Source: Pseudomonas sp. B21-040
GTDB taxonomy: Bacteria; Pseudomonadota; Gammaproteobacteria; Pseudomonadales; Pseudomonadaceae
NCBI RefSeq assembly: GCF_024748695.1
Contig: NZ_CP087176.1
Location: 2,411,501 to 2,475,500 of the forward strand
Direction: 5' to 3'
Length of the DNA: 64,000 bases
Below the pieces are notes generated by a model, which saw nothing but the letters and a program-made list of their open reading frames with translations, did no database searches and was not told the origin of the DNA. The position numbers were made by a program, and so were the translations under genes. Of the stretch, positions 26,453 through 35,856 are shown piece after piece (position 1 is the stretch's first letter; each line of letters begins with the position of its first letter).

Positions 26453-26914
26453 GTGATTCGAGTTCAGACCGCAGGCTTCGACCCCGGTGCCGAAATCAAC
26501 GCGCTGCAGGCGTCCAGTATGAGTGTGGGCGCCGTGGTGAGCTTTGTCGGCTATGTGCGGGACTTCAATGCCGGGAACGAAGTCGATGGAATGTTTCTTG
26601 AGCATTACCCCGGCATGACCGAAAAGGCCCTTGGCAAGATTGCCGATGAAGCCCGGCAGCGTTGGTCGCTGCTTGGACTGGTGCTCATTCATCGGGTGGG
26701 CGCACTGCTACCGGGCGAGCCGATCGTCTTTGTCGGTGTCAGCAGCGCTCATCGGCTGGCGGCCTTCGATGCCTGTGCGTTCGTGATGGATTACTTGAAA
26801 ACCCGCGCACCGTTCTGGAAAAAAGAACAGGTGGCCGATCGTTCGCAGTGGGTCGAGGCCCGTGACAGTGATCGCGAGGCGGCACAACGATGGGATCGCG
26901 GCATTCCTGACTGA
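26453..26914 (+). CDS. moaE: MoaE, molybdopterin synthase catalytic subunit
   Basis: A 153-residue protein from a GTG start, with MoaE motifs SFVGYVRDFNAG, LEHYPGMTEKAL, LIHRVGALLPGE and PFWKKEQ with the active-site lysines. It transfers sulfur from MoaD to cPMP. Last of the moaCDE set; a membrane-protein gene follows after 33 bases and may be in the same transcript. Confidence 0.95.
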   Translation: MIRVQTAGFDPGAEINALQASSMSVGAVVSFVGYVRDFNAGNEVDGMFLEHYPGMTEKALGKIADEARQRWSLLGLVLIHRVGALLPGEPIVFVGVSSAHRLAAFDACAFVMDYLKTRAPFWKKEQVADRSQWVEARDSDREAAQRWDRGIPD

Positions 26915-26947
26915 ATCATATCCAGCTGAAAAGAGAGCGAGAATCCT

Positions 26948-27391
26948 ATGCTCTACCTGCCATTTTTAATCTTGCATCTATTCGCTGCGCTGATCTTTAT
27001 CGGCACGGTGTTCTTCGAAGTCCTGTTTTTAGAAAGTATCCGCAAACACTTGCCCGCCAGGGTCATGCTGCTGGTCGAGCAGGGTATTGGCCGCCGGGCC
27101 CGGACCCTGATGCCCTGGGTTCTGCTGGTGTTGTTCGGTGCGGGACTGGGCATGGTGTGGCTGCGCTATCTGCCGGTCCTGGCCGCACCCTTGGCCTCTG
27201 CATTCGGCACATTGCTGATGCTGAAAATAGTGCTCGCCGTCAGTGTATTGCTGCATTTTCTGGTGGCCATGTTCTTGTTTCACAGCGACCGCATGAAGGC
27301 TCGATACGTGCAATTGATCCATGGCAGCCTGTTCTGCCATATGGTCGCCATTGTCCTGCTGGCCAAGGCAATGTTTTACGTGGCGTGGTGA
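26948..27391 (+). CDS. four-helix membrane protein, paralogue of the one next to nnrS
   Basis: A 147-residue protein with four hydrophobic helices. It shares a set of positions with the product of 57338-57772: HL(F/L)AA near residue 11, FIGTxFFEV, FGTLLxLKI, and a last helix with H-M-V-x-I-V-(I/L)-L-A-K-A-M-F-Y. The histidines in helices 1, 3 and 4 (LHLFAAL, VLLHFLVA, LFCHMVAI) could bind heme or copper, as in CopD-like proteins. Its position after moaE and before the hemN-like gene ties it to anaerobic respiration; the function is not known to me. Confidence 0.65.
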   Translation: MLYLPFLILHLFAALIFIGTVFFEVLFLESIRKHLPARVMLLVEQGIGRRARTLMPWVLLVLFGAGLGMVWLRYLPVLAAPLASAFGTLLMLKIVLAVSVLLHFLVAMFLFHSDRMKARYVQLIHGSLFCHMVAIVLLAKAMFYVAW

Positions 27392-27432
27392 CCGGTGTTG
27401 TCCGGCGGGCGGTTTGAACGCTTCGATCGGGC

Positions 27433-27446
27433 TTGATGCAAATCAA
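27433..27446. promoter_or_regulatory. Anr/Dnr box before the hemN-like gene
   Basis: TTGATGCAAATCAA is a perfect match to TTGAT-N4-ATCAA, 59 bases before the ATG at 27506. With class II spacing the start point falls near 27481. Confidence 0.8.
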
Positions 27447-27505
27447 GGTGCGTCGATCGTCAAACTCCGACACTAGCGGTTCGCAGCCAGCCACGGAGAA
27501 CCGGC

Positions 27506-28846
27506 ATGCTCGACTTATTTCACACCCCCGGCGAGTTGAATGTTCGCAGCGACCAAGGCGTTCTCGACCCCGGTTACCCCACCGACACGCAAAAATTTCA
27601 TGACGGCATCGGTTCACTGGATTTGCTGCGTGCCTTGCGCGGCAGTCGTCAGAAGCAGCGCCCCCTGGCCTTGAGTGTCTGGCTGCCTTGCACCCTCAGG
27701 CCATCGTCCTGTGTGCACGATGCTACCTGTGAGCGCGGTATCGAGCAGTACCTTAAGCGTCTGGAGCATGAGATTGACCTGGTGGGTTGCCATTTGGGGG
27801 CAGGGCAGCGGGTCGAGCGGTTTCACCTGGGGGGCGGAACACCTGCGACGTCCCATGTCGTGCGCTTGATGAGCCATCTAAGTGGTCGGTTCAATTTTCT
27901 CAGGCAAGAGAGTGGCGACTACAGCGTCGACGTTGATCTGCACCATACTGATTGGGCGACCATGGGGGTGTTGCGCGACCAGGGGTTCAGCCATGTCAGC
28001 ATCGGTGTTCCGGATATCGGTGCCGACAGTGAGCTGTCGATGGACTGTTACCAGAACCCGGCCCCCATCCATTCATTGATCGACGCTGCGCGCACCTTCG
28101 GCTTTCGCTCCATCAATGTTGACCTGGGTTTTGGTCATGCCTGGCAAACGCCAGACAGTTTCGCGCTGAAACTGGCGGCGATCATCGAGCTGGAGCCGGA
28201 CCGGCTCATGGTGTTCGACTACGCCCGGCCACCTCGGCGCTATCGGTCCGGGCGGGGGGATACGACCAGGACCCCGTGCAGCCAGGACGACAAGAGCGCG
28301 ATGCGGCAGATCTGCTTCGAGCGATTGCTTGGCGCGGGGTATCACTACATTGGCATGGGGCAATTTGTCCGGCCCGATGATGACCTGGCGATTGCCCAGG
28401 AGCGAGGCCGGTTACGTCGTACCTGCGAGGGGTTTACCCGTCACGGTTATTGCGACCACGTCGGGTTTGGTCTGGGGGCCATCAGTCAGATCGACGAGGT
28501 GTATACGCAAAACACTGATTCAATTGAACAGTATCAGCAACAACTCGACAGCGAGCAATTGCCGACCTGCCGGGGCTGGCGTTTCGAGGCGGGGGACCAG
28601 ATCAGGCACACGGTCATGGAGCGACTGTCGTGTGATCAGGAACTGGATATTCGTGCCATCGAGAAGCGCTACGGATTGAGTTTCCCCCAGTACTTCTCCT
28701 CGGTCTGGCCGTTGCTGGAGCAATTGAATCGTGATGGGTTGATTGAATTGTCAGACCGTTTCATCAGCATTCTTCCCGCCGGCCGGCCGGAAGTGGATGC
28801 CATCTGCAGTCTGTTTGAAAAGGATTCGGGCAGTGCAAGGCATTAA
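27506..28846 (+). CDS. HemN-like radical-SAM-fold protein with altered cluster motif
   Basis: A 446-residue relative of HemN, which is encoded directly after it. Shared features include the LGGGTP motif (FHLGGGTPATSHVV), the DVDL segment, YHYIGMGQFVRPDDDLAIAQ, FTRHGYCDHVGFGLGAISQI and the C-terminal HemN domain. The cluster-binding CxxxCxxC of HemN (CKSLCYYC there) is absent: the aligned stretch reads LPCTLRPSSCVHDATC, with cysteines spaced C-x6-C-x5-C, and the neighbouring Tyr-Ile-His is lost. It may not carry a radical-SAM cluster, or may bind it differently. A perfect Dnr box precedes the gene, so it is expressed under denitrifying conditions. It is not a simple HemN duplicate, and its role is open. 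Confidence 0.75.
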   Translation: MLDLFHTPGELNVRSDQGVLDPGYPTDTQKFHDGIGSLDLLRALRGSRQKQRPLALSVWLPCTLRPSSCVHDATCERGIEQYLKRLEHEIDLVGCHLGAGQRVERFHLGGGTPATSHVVRLMSHLSGRFNFLRQESGDYSVDVDLHHTDWATMGVLRDQGFSHVSIGVPDIGADSELSMDCYQNPAPIHSLIDAARTFGFRSINVDLGFGHAWQTPDSFALKLAAIIELEPDRLMVFDYARPPRRYRSGRGDTTRTPCSQDDKSAMRQICFERLLGAGYHYIGMGQFVRPDDDLAIAQERGRLRRTCEGFTRHGYCDHVGFGLGAISQIDEVYTQNTDSIEQYQQQLDSEQLPTCRGWRFEAGDQIRHTVMERLSCDQELDIRAIEKRYGLSFPQYFSSVWPLLEQLNRDGLIELSDRFISILPAGRPEVDAICSLFEKDSGSARH

Positions 28847-28867
28847 CCCTTTGCGAGTTGATTGATC

Positions 28868-30256
28868 ATGAAGCCTTCATTCGATTTCAATCGAGCCCTG
28901 GTCGAAAAGTATGACCGTCCGGGGCCGCGCTACACCTCTTATCCGACGGCGCCGCAGTTTCATCAGGCATTTGCCGTCGACGACTACCAGCGCGCAGTTC
29001 ACGACAGCAACCAGGCGGCGTCGCCCAAACCGCTGTCGGCGTACATCCATATTCCGTTCTGCAAAAGCCTTTGCTACTACTGCGCCTGCAACAAAATCAT
29101 CACCCAGAAAACCCATCGTGCGGTCGAATACCTGACCTACCTCAAGCGCGAAATTACCATGCAGGCGGCCTTGTTCGACGGCACGCGCAAGCTCACGCAG
29201 CTGCACCTGGGCGGGGGCACGCCGACGTACCTGACCAGCGAGCAACTGGCCGACCTGATGGACTGCCTGCATCAGGCGTTCGATATGGACGACAGCGATA
29301 ATCACGAGTTTTCCATCGAGGTCGATCCACGCACCATCAGCACGGAGCAGATCCAGTCATTGCGTCAACTGGGCTTCAATCGCCTGAGTTTCGGCGTGCA
29401 GGATTTCGATCCCGATGTGCAGGCAGCGGTCAATCGCCAGCAAAGCGAAGCGCAGATCTATGCGCTGGTCGCGGCGGCGCGTGAGGCGCAATTCAAGTCG
29501 ATCAGCGTTGATCTGATTTACGGCTTGCCCCTGCAAACGGTGCAGAGTTTCGACACCACCCTGGAAAAGATCATCGCCCTGCGCCCTGACCGGATTGCGG
29601 CCTACAGCTACGCCCATTTGCCTGAACTGGTGCGGGCGCAACGGTTGATTCGTCCGGCAGACATGCCGCCACCGGAGCGCAAGCTGGAGTTGCTCGAACT
29701 GACCATCCGCCGTCTGACCGAGGCCGGTTATGTTTACATCGGCATGGATCACTTCGCCCTGCCGGAGGATGAACTGGCGCTGGCCCGCACCCATGGCACC
29801 CTGCAACGTAATTTCCAGGGCTACTCAACCCATGCCGACTGCGACTTGATCGGCCTCGGCGTGTCTTCGATCGGCAAGGTCGGCGACAGCTACAGCCAGA
29901 GCGTCAAAGAGCTTTCGCAGTACTACGCCCGTATCGATCAAGGCTTGTTGCCGGTGCATCGGGGTTACCGCTTGAGCGCCGATGACCTGTTGCGCCGCGA
30001 AGTGATCAGCGACCTGATGTGCCATGGCCGGATTGATTTCGGCAAGTTCGAAGCGCGCCATGGCATCTGCTTCACCGAGTATTTTGCCGAGGCGCTGGCG
30101 CAACTGGACGAGCATGTGCGTGATGGACTCTTGCAGATTCACAGCGACGAATTGGTGCTGTTGCCGCAAGGGCATTTGATGATGCGCAGTGCCGCGATGG
30201 CATTTGACGCCTACCTGGGGGGCGAACAAAAAGGTCAGTTTTCCCGCACCGTTTGA
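28868..30256 (+). CDS. hemN: HemN, oxygen-independent coproporphyrinogen III oxidase
   Basis: A 462-residue radical-SAM enzyme. AYIHIPFCKSLCYYCACNK gives the CxxxCxxCxC cluster motif with the preceding Tyr and His; LHLGGGTP, FGVQDFDPDVQ and YIGMDHFALPEDELALA follow. It converts coproporphyrinogen III to protoporphyrinogen IX without O2 in heme synthesis, in the cytoplasm. The start is set at the ATG at 28868, two codons into the longer frame. No box of its own was found; it probably shares the transcript of the hemN-like gene 22 bases upstream. Length and motifs match the E. coli enzyme. Confidence 0.93.
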   Translation: MKPSFDFNRALVEKYDRPGPRYTSYPTAPQFHQAFAVDDYQRAVHDSNQAASPKPLSAYIHIPFCKSLCYYCACNKIITQKTHRAVEYLTYLKREITMQAALFDGTRKLTQLHLGGGTPTYLTSEQLADLMDCLHQAFDMDDSDNHEFSIEVDPRTISTEQIQSLRQLGFNRLSFGVQDFDPDVQAAVNRQQSEAQIYALVAAAREAQFKSISVDLIYGLPLQTVQSFDTTLEKIIALRPDRIAAYSYAHLPELVRAQRLIRPADMPPPERKLELLELTIRRLTEAGYVYIGMDHFALPEDELALARTHGTLQRNFQGYSTHADCDLIGLGVSSIGKVGDSYSQSVKELSQYYARIDQGLLPVHRGYRLSADDLLRREVISDLMCHGRIDFGKFEARHGICFTEYFAEALAQLDEHVRDGLLQIHSDELVLLPQGHLMMRSAAMAFDAYLGGEQKGQFSRTV

Positions 30257-30293
30257 AGCAGCGGGACGCTCTGGCACAAGGAATACCGGCAAG

Positions 30294-30307
30294 TTGATCT
30301 CAATCAA
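30294..30307. promoter_or_regulatory. Anr/Dnr box and promoter of the nos operon
   Basis: TTGATCTCAATCAA is a perfect FNR-type box. TACCAT at 30330-30335 fits a -10, so the start point is near 30342, 41.5 bases from the box centre. This places the ATG at 30334 in the promoter and favours the next in-frame ATG (30367) as nosR start. Confidence 0.8.
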
Positions 30308-30366
30308 GGGCAGGGCACGAAACGCTCCCTACCATGACCGTCAGGCCCCTTGAAATCAGCGAAGCC

Positions 30367-32547
30367 ATGACAACCCACCCGCCTTCGAAACCTGGCAACC
30401 TGCGCGTCTGGAGCGTCGGGCTGGCGGTGATGCTGTTGCTGATGATCGCGACGTTCGCGGTGGTGCAGGCCAAGTCATACGGTGACATCGAGCAGCAGCG
30501 CATCGAGAAGGTCTTCCCTCAAACCGATTCGGTCTCCGACCCGCAAGGCACCTTCAAAGTGCGCACGTTGTCGACGGCCGGCAAGGTCATCGGTTACGTT
30601 TTCCAGAGCCTGGATGTGGTGGACATTCCGGCTTACTCGGGCAAGCCGATCAACACCCAGGTGATCCTCGACACGGCCGGCGTGATCAAGGATGCCTATG
30701 TGCTGGAGCACCACGAGCCGATTCTGCTGATCGGCATTCCCGAAGTAAAACTGCATGACTTCAGCGCCAGGTACACAGGGATCAGCGTCAATCAGCGCGT
30801 GGTCGTCGGCCATTCCAGCGACCCGAGTGCGGTCACCGTGGATGCCATCGCCGGTGCAACCGTCACCGCCATGGTGGTCAACGAAGTCATCATGCGGGCC
30901 GCCCATGAAGTCGCCGTCTCGCTCAAGTTGATTGAGGACAAGGGCGCCCGGGTGAACAAGCCCGCCATCGTGCGCCAGGATTTTTTCGAACCCGCCACCT
31001 GGGAGCAATTGACCGGCAACGGGGCCATTCGCCGATTGAGCCTGACCCGCGGGCAAGTCGATGCCGCCTTCAAGGGCACCGATGCCGAAGGCGTCGAGAA
31101 CGCCACCCCGGAGCACCTCGATGACACCTTTATCGAGCTGTACACCGCCGACTTGAACCCTCCGACCATTGGCCGCGCGCTGTTGGGCGACAACCAATAT
31201 CGCTTCCTCATGCAGGACCTCAAACCCGGCGAGCAGGCCATCGCGGTGCTGGGGCGCGGGCTGTATTCCTATAAAGGCTCGGGTTATGTGCGCGGCGGCA
31301 TTTTCGATCGGGTGCAATTGCGCCAGTTCGGCAATGTCATAAGTTTTCGCGACATGGACCATCAGCGGCTGTCCGACGTGTTTGCCCAGGACATGCCCGA
31401 ATTCACTGAAATGTCGGTGTTCATTGTGCGCAAGCAGGCGGGTTTCGATCCTGGGTCGCCCTGGTCCCTGGAGTTGCTGGTGCGGCGTCAGACCGGTCCG
31501 GTCAGCGGCACCTTCAGCAGTTTCGAATTGGCCTACCAATTGCCCGAACACTACCTTGAGCGACCAGCCCCCAGCGCCGAAGAACTGGCCGCCATCGAAG
31601 AAGCCAAACGGCCGATGTGGTTGACCATCTGGTACCAGAAGTACTTTCAGATTGGCGTACTGGCCAGCGCGTTGCTGCTGCTGACAGCGATCCTGTTCCT
31701 GCAGGACAAACTCACTCGCCGGCCGCGTTTAATGCACTGGCTGCGTCGCGGTTATTTGCTTTTTACCGTGGTGTTTCTGGGCTGGTATGCCTTGGGGCAG
31801 CTGTCGGTGGTCAATGTCCTGACGTTTGTCCATGCATTGTTCGAGCACTTCCGCTGGGAGCTGTTTCTCACCGATCCGCTGATTTTCATGCTGTGGGTGT
31901 TCACCGCGGCGAGCATTTTGCTGTGGGGCCGTGGGGTGTTCTGCGGCTGGTTGTGCCCGTTTGGCGCGCTGCAAGAGCTGATCAACGAAGCCGCGCGCAA
32001 GCTGAAGATCCCTCAATACGAATTGCCTTTCGCGGTCCATGAGCGGCTGTGGGCGATCAAGTACATCATTTTGCTGCTGCTCTTCGGCCTGTCCCTGGAG
32101 TCGATGTCCAGCGCCGAACTGTTCGCCGAGGTAGAGCCCTTCAAGACCGCCATCACCCTGCGATTCGACCGCCAGTGGTGGTTCGTGCTGTACGCGGTGG
32201 CATTGCTGGTCATCAATCTCTTCACCCGAAAAGTCTATTGCCGCTACATCTGCCCATTGGGCGCGGCGTTGGCGATACCGACGAAATTGCGTCTGTTCGA
32301 CTGGCTGAAGCGCCGCAAGGACTGCGGCAACCCATGCCAGTTGTGCGCCAAGGAATGTGAGATCCAGGCGATTCACCCGGATGGCCGGATCAATGCCAAC
32401 GAGTGCCATTACTGCCTCGATTGCCAGATGACCTATCACAACGAAAACAAATGCCCGCCGCTGATCAACAAGCGCAGGAAACGCGAAAAATCGGCGCCCG
32501 TGGCGGCGCAATTGATCCCTGTCGTGGAAGTGACGGCTGCTGAATGA
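30367..32547 (+). CDS. nosR: NosR, membrane flavo-iron-sulfur protein for N2O reduction
   Basis: A 726-residue protein from the ATG at 30367, chosen because the deduced transcript starts after the ATG at 30334. The first membrane helix (LAVMLLLMIATFAVVQA) precedes a periplasmic FMN-binding domain (GATVTAMVVNEVIMRAAHEV). Membrane helices follow from about residue 435, with two ferredoxin-like motifs CGWLCPFGALQEL and CRYICPLGAALAIP, and a C-terminal 4Fe-4S pair (CGNPCQLCAKECEIQ, CHYCLDCQMTYHNENKC). NosR feeds electrons to NosZ and is needed to express nosZ. First gene of nosRZDFYL. Confidence 0.95.
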   Translation: MTTHPPSKPGNLRVWSVGLAVMLLLMIATFAVVQAKSYGDIEQQRIEKVFPQTDSVSDPQGTFKVRTLSTAGKVIGYVFQSLDVVDIPAYSGKPINTQVILDTAGVIKDAYVLEHHEPILLIGIPEVKLHDFSARYTGISVNQRVVVGHSSDPSAVTVDAIAGATVTAMVVNEVIMRAAHEVAVSLKLIEDKGARVNKPAIVRQDFFEPATWEQLTGNGAIRRLSLTRGQVDAAFKGTDAEGVENATPEHLDDTFIELYTADLNPPTIGRALLGDNQYRFLMQDLKPGEQAIAVLGRGLYSYKGSGYVRGGIFDRVQLRQFGNVISFRDMDHQRLSDVFAQDMPEFTEMSVFIVRKQAGFDPGSPWSLELLVRRQTGPVSGTFSSFELAYQLPEHYLERPAPSAEELAAIEEAKRPMWLTIWYQKYFQIGVLASALLLLTAILFLQDKLTRRPRLMHWLRRGYLLFTVVFLGWYALGQLSVVNVLTFVHALFEHFRWELFLTDPLIFMLWVFTAASILLWGRGVFCGWLCPFGALQELINEAARKLKIPQYELPFAVHERLWAIKYIILLLLFGLSLESMSSAELFAEVEPFKTAITLRFDRQWWFVLYAVALLVINLFTRKVYCRYICPLGAALAIPTKLRLFDWLKRRKDCGNPCQLCAKECEIQAIHPDGRINANECHYCLDCQMTYHNENKCPPLINKRRKREKSAPVAAQLIPVVEVTAAE

Positions 32548-32601
32548 ACCTGGCGAGCGCACGTCCGCGGAGACCGTTTTTCCCTTCAAGGAGTAGACAA
32601 A

Positions 32602-34521
32602 ATGACTGACTCAGAATCCACAAAGCCCGGTGAAGAAGTAGAGCAGGCGGGGCTCAGCCGTCGCGGTTTTCTTGGCAGCAGTGCGGTCACCGGCGCAGTG
32701 CTGGCGGGGGCCGCGACCCTCGGCGGCACGGTGTTCAGCCGCGAGTCCTGGGCGGCGGCGGTGAAGGATGCGCAAGCGAAAATCCATGTCGGCCCCGGTG
32801 AACTGGACGAGTACTACGGCTTCTGGAGTGGCGGTCATCAAGGCGAAGTGCGCGTGTTGGGCGTGCCGTCGATGCGCGAGTTGATGCGCATCCCGGTGTT
32901 CAACGTCGACTCCGCCACCGGGTGGGGCCTGACCAACGAAAGCAAGCGGATCCTGGGCGACAGCGCCAAGTTCCAGAACGGCGATTGCCATCACCCGCAC
33001 ATCTCCATGACGGACGGAAAGTACGACGGCAAGTACCTGTTCATCAACGACAAGGCCAACTCCCGTGTCGCGCGCATCCGCCTGGACATCATGAAGTGCG
33101 ACAAGATGCTCACCGTGCCGAATGTGCAAGCCATCCATGGCCTGCGACTGCAAAAAGTGCCTTACACCAAGTGCGTGTTCGCCAATGCCGAATTTGTCAT
33201 TCCGCACCCTAATGACGGCCACACCTTCGATCTGCAAGACAAGAACAGCTTCACGATGTTCAACGCCATTGACGCCGAGAAGATGGAGATGGCTTTCCAG
33301 GTGATCGTCGACGGCAACCTGGACAACACCGACGCCGATTTCACCGGCAAGTACGCCGCTTCCACCTGCTACAACTCGGAAAAAGCCTACGACCTGGGCG
33401 GCATGATGCGTAATGAGCGCGACTGGGTCGTGGTGTACAACATTCCGCGCATCGAAGCCGCGATCAAGGCCGGCAAGTTCATCACCCTGGAAGGCTCGAA
33501 AGTGCCCGTGGTCGACGGTCGAAAAACCGATGGCAAAGATTCCGAGTTCACCCGCTACATCCCGGTTCCGAAGAACCCGCACGGCCTGAATACATCTCCC
33601 GATGGCAAGTACTTCATTGCCAACGGCAAGCTTTCGCCCACCGTCTCGATGATTGCCATTGACCGTCTGGACGACCTGTTCGCCGACAAGTTCAGCGACC
33701 CGCGCGAGGTGATCATTGCCGAGCCGGAACTGGGCCTGGGGCCTTTGCACACCACGTTCGACGGTCGCGGCAACGCCTACACCACGCTGTTCATCGACAG
33801 TCAGGTGGTGAAGTGGAACATGGCCGAAGCGGTACGCGCCTACAAAGGCGAGAAGGTCAATTACATCAAGCAGAAGCTCGACGTGCAGTACCAGCCTGGC
33901 CATAACCATGCCTCGCTGACTGAAACCAGTGACGCCGATGGCAAGTGGCTGGTGGTGTTGTGCAAATTCTCCAAGGACCGCTTCCTGCCGACCGGACCGC
34001 TGCACCCGGAAAACGATCAACTGATCGATATTTCCGGCGAAGAAATGAAGCTGGTGCACGACGGTCCCGCATTTGCCGAACCTCACGATTGCATCCTGGC
34101 GCGCCGGGACCAGATCAAGACCAAAAAGATCTGGGACCGTAACGACCCGTTCTTCGCCGCCACCGTAGAACTGGCCAAGAAAGACGGGATCAATCTGGAG
34201 ACCGACAACAAGGTCATCCGCGACGGCAATCATGTGCGGGTCTACATGACGTCCATGGCGCCGGCCTATGGCCTGCCCGAGTTCACCGTCAAACAGGGCA
34301 ACGAAGTCACGGTGACCATCACCAACATCGACCAGATCGAAGACGTCTCCCACGGCTTCGTCATGACCAACCATGGCGCCAGCATGGAGATCAGTCCGCA
34401 GCAAACCTCGTCGATTACGTTTACGGCCGACAAGGCCGGCTTGCATTGGTACTACTGCAGCTGGTTCTGCCATGCGCTGCACATGGAAATGGTCGGCCGC
34501 ATGAAAGTCGAGCGGGCCTGA
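32602..34521 (+). CDS. nosZ: NosZ, nitrous-oxide reductase
   Basis: A 639-residue precursor. LSRRGFLGSS near residue 18 is the twin-arginine export signal. The N-terminal beta-propeller binds the CuZ cluster through histidines including GDCHHPHIS, and the C-terminal cupredoxin domain holds CuA with CSWFCHALHMEMVGRM. It reduces N2O to N2 in the periplasm, last step of denitrification. The sequence belongs to the typical (clade I, Tat-exported) NosZ group. nosD starts 27 bases later. Confidence 0.97.
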   Translation: MTDSESTKPGEEVEQAGLSRRGFLGSSAVTGAVLAGAATLGGTVFSRESWAAAVKDAQAKIHVGPGELDEYYGFWSGGHQGEVRVLGVPSMRELMRIPVFNVDSATGWGLTNESKRILGDSAKFQNGDCHHPHISMTDGKYDGKYLFINDKANSRVARIRLDIMKCDKMLTVPNVQAIHGLRLQKVPYTKCVFANAEFVIPHPNDGHTFDLQDKNSFTMFNAIDAEKMEMAFQVIVDGNLDNTDADFTGKYAASTCYNSEKAYDLGGMMRNERDWVVVYNIPRIEAAIKAGKFITLEGSKVPVVDGRKTDGKDSEFTRYIPVPKNPHGLNTSPDGKYFIANGKLSPTVSMIAIDRLDDLFADKFSDPREVIIAEPELGLGPLHTTFDGRGNAYTTLFIDSQVVKWNMAEAVRAYKGEKVNYIKQKLDVQYQPGHNHASLTETSDADGKWLVVLCKFSKDRFLPTGPLHPENDQLIDISGEEMKLVHDGPAFAEPHDCILARRDQIKTKKIWDRNDPFFAATVELAKKDGINLETDNKVIRDGNHVRVYMTSMAPAYGLPEFTVKQGNEVTVTITNIDQIEDVSHGFVMTNHGASMEISPQQTSSITFTADKAGLHWYYCSWFCHALHMEMVGRMKVERA

Positions 34522-34548
34522 CCGTTGCCAATCGACAGGAGCGAACCC

Positions 34549-35856
34549 ATGGCCGACATCAAGGACACCCCAGTGCGTGGTTGCGGGATAAACGTCTTTG
34601 CGTTGTTGCTCCTGTTGATGTCAGGCAGTGCGCTGGCGGCAGTTCAACCCGTCACCACGCTACCGTTGCGGGTTGACGCCGAACAACGCTGGCACCTGCC
34701 GGCAGGCGAGTACCGTGGCACGTTCAGTGTCGATCAACCGATGCAGATTGTTTGCGAGCCCGGTGCCGTCTTTCAGGCGCAAGGGCAGGGGAACGGGATC
34801 ATTATCAGTGCGCCCGATGTCGTGATCGAGGGCTGCACGTTTTTGGATTGGGGGCACGATCTCACCGCCATGAATGCAGCGGTGTTCATCCAGCCCAAGG
34901 CCCGTGGCGTGGTGATCAAGGGCAATCGCATGCAAGGCCAGGGATTTGGAATCTGGGTCGACGGTACGCAGGATGCCAGCCTGATCGACAACCGCATCCA
35001 GGGCGACCCGACGCTGCGATCGCAGGATCGTGGCAATGGCATTCATCTGTATGCGGTGCATGGTGCCAAAGTCATTGGCAACCAGGTGCGCGACACCCGC
35101 GATGGCATCTACATCGACACGTCCAACGGCAACCTGCTGCAGGGCAATACCCTGGAGGACCTGCGTTACGGCGTGCATTACATGTTCGCCAACGACAACC
35201 GGCTGATCGGCAACATCACCCGCCGCACCCGCACCGGCTATGCCTTGATGCAAAGCCGCAAGCTCACGGTGATCGGCAACCGCTCCGAACAGGATCAGAA
35301 CTACGGCATCCTGATGAACTACATCACTTACTCCACCTTGCGCGACAATTTCGTCACCGACGTGCGCGACGGCTCGACCGGCGACAGCATGATCAGCGGT
35401 GCCGAGGGCAAGGCGCTGTTCATCTACAACTCGCTGTTCAACAGCATCGAACACAACCATTTCGAGCACAGCGCCGTGGGCATTCACCTCACCGCCGGCT
35501 CCGAAGACAACCGCATCGCCGACAACGCGTTTGTCGGCAACCAACGGCAGGTCAAATACGTTGCCACTCGCTTGCAGGAATGGTCGGTGGATGGCCGGGG
35601 CAATTTCTGGAGCGACTACCTGGGCTGGGACCGCAACAACGATGGCCTGGGCGATATCGCCTACGAACCCAACGACAATGTCGACCGCCTGCTGTGGCTG
35701 TATCCACAAGTGCGGCTGTTGATGAACAGTCCCGGGATCGAGCTGTTGCGCTGGGTGCAAAGGGCATTTCCGGTGATCAAGTCGCCGGGCGTACTCGACA
35801 GCCATCCGTTGATGAAACCCACCACTGAACCCCTGACCAAGGAGCCCGTTGCATGA
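34549..35856 (+). CDS. nosD: NosD, periplasmic copper-cluster maturation protein
   Basis: Starting at the ATG at 34549 with AGGAG seven bases before it, the protein has 435 residues. It has a signal peptide ([20 protein letters not shown] to ALA), and the body is a parallel beta-helix of CASH repeats ([51 protein letters not shown]). NosD works with the NosFY ABC transporter to assemble the CuZ sulfide-copper centre of NosZ. The stop overlaps nosF (ATGA). Confidence 0.95.
   Translation: MADIKDTPVRGCGINVFALLLLLMSGSALAAVQPVTTLPLRVDAEQRWHLPAGEYRGTFSVDQPMQIVCEPGAVFQAQGQGNGIIISAPDVVIEGCTFLDWGHDLTAMNAAVFIQPKARGVVIKGNRMQGQGFGIWVDGTQDASLIDNRIQGDPTLRSQDRGNGIHLYAVHGAKVIGNQVRDTRDGIYIDTSNGNLLQGNTLEDLRYGVHYMFANDNRLIGNITRRTRTGYALMQSRKLTVIGNRSEQDQNYGILMNYITYSTLRDNFVTDVRDGSTGDSMISGAEGKALFIYNSLFNSIEHNHFEHSAVGIHLTAGSEDNRIADNAFVGNQRQVKYVATRLQEWSVDGRGNFWSDYLGWDRNNDGLGDIAYEPNDNVDRLLWLYPQVRLLMNSPGIELLRWVQRAFPVIKSPGVLDSHPLMKPTTEPLTKEPVA

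Noticed and set aside
30334-30366. Eleven extra N-terminal codons for nosR from the ATG at 30334
   Set aside because: The Dnr box and -10 place the transcript start near 30342, after this ATG, so the ATG at 30367 is used instead.
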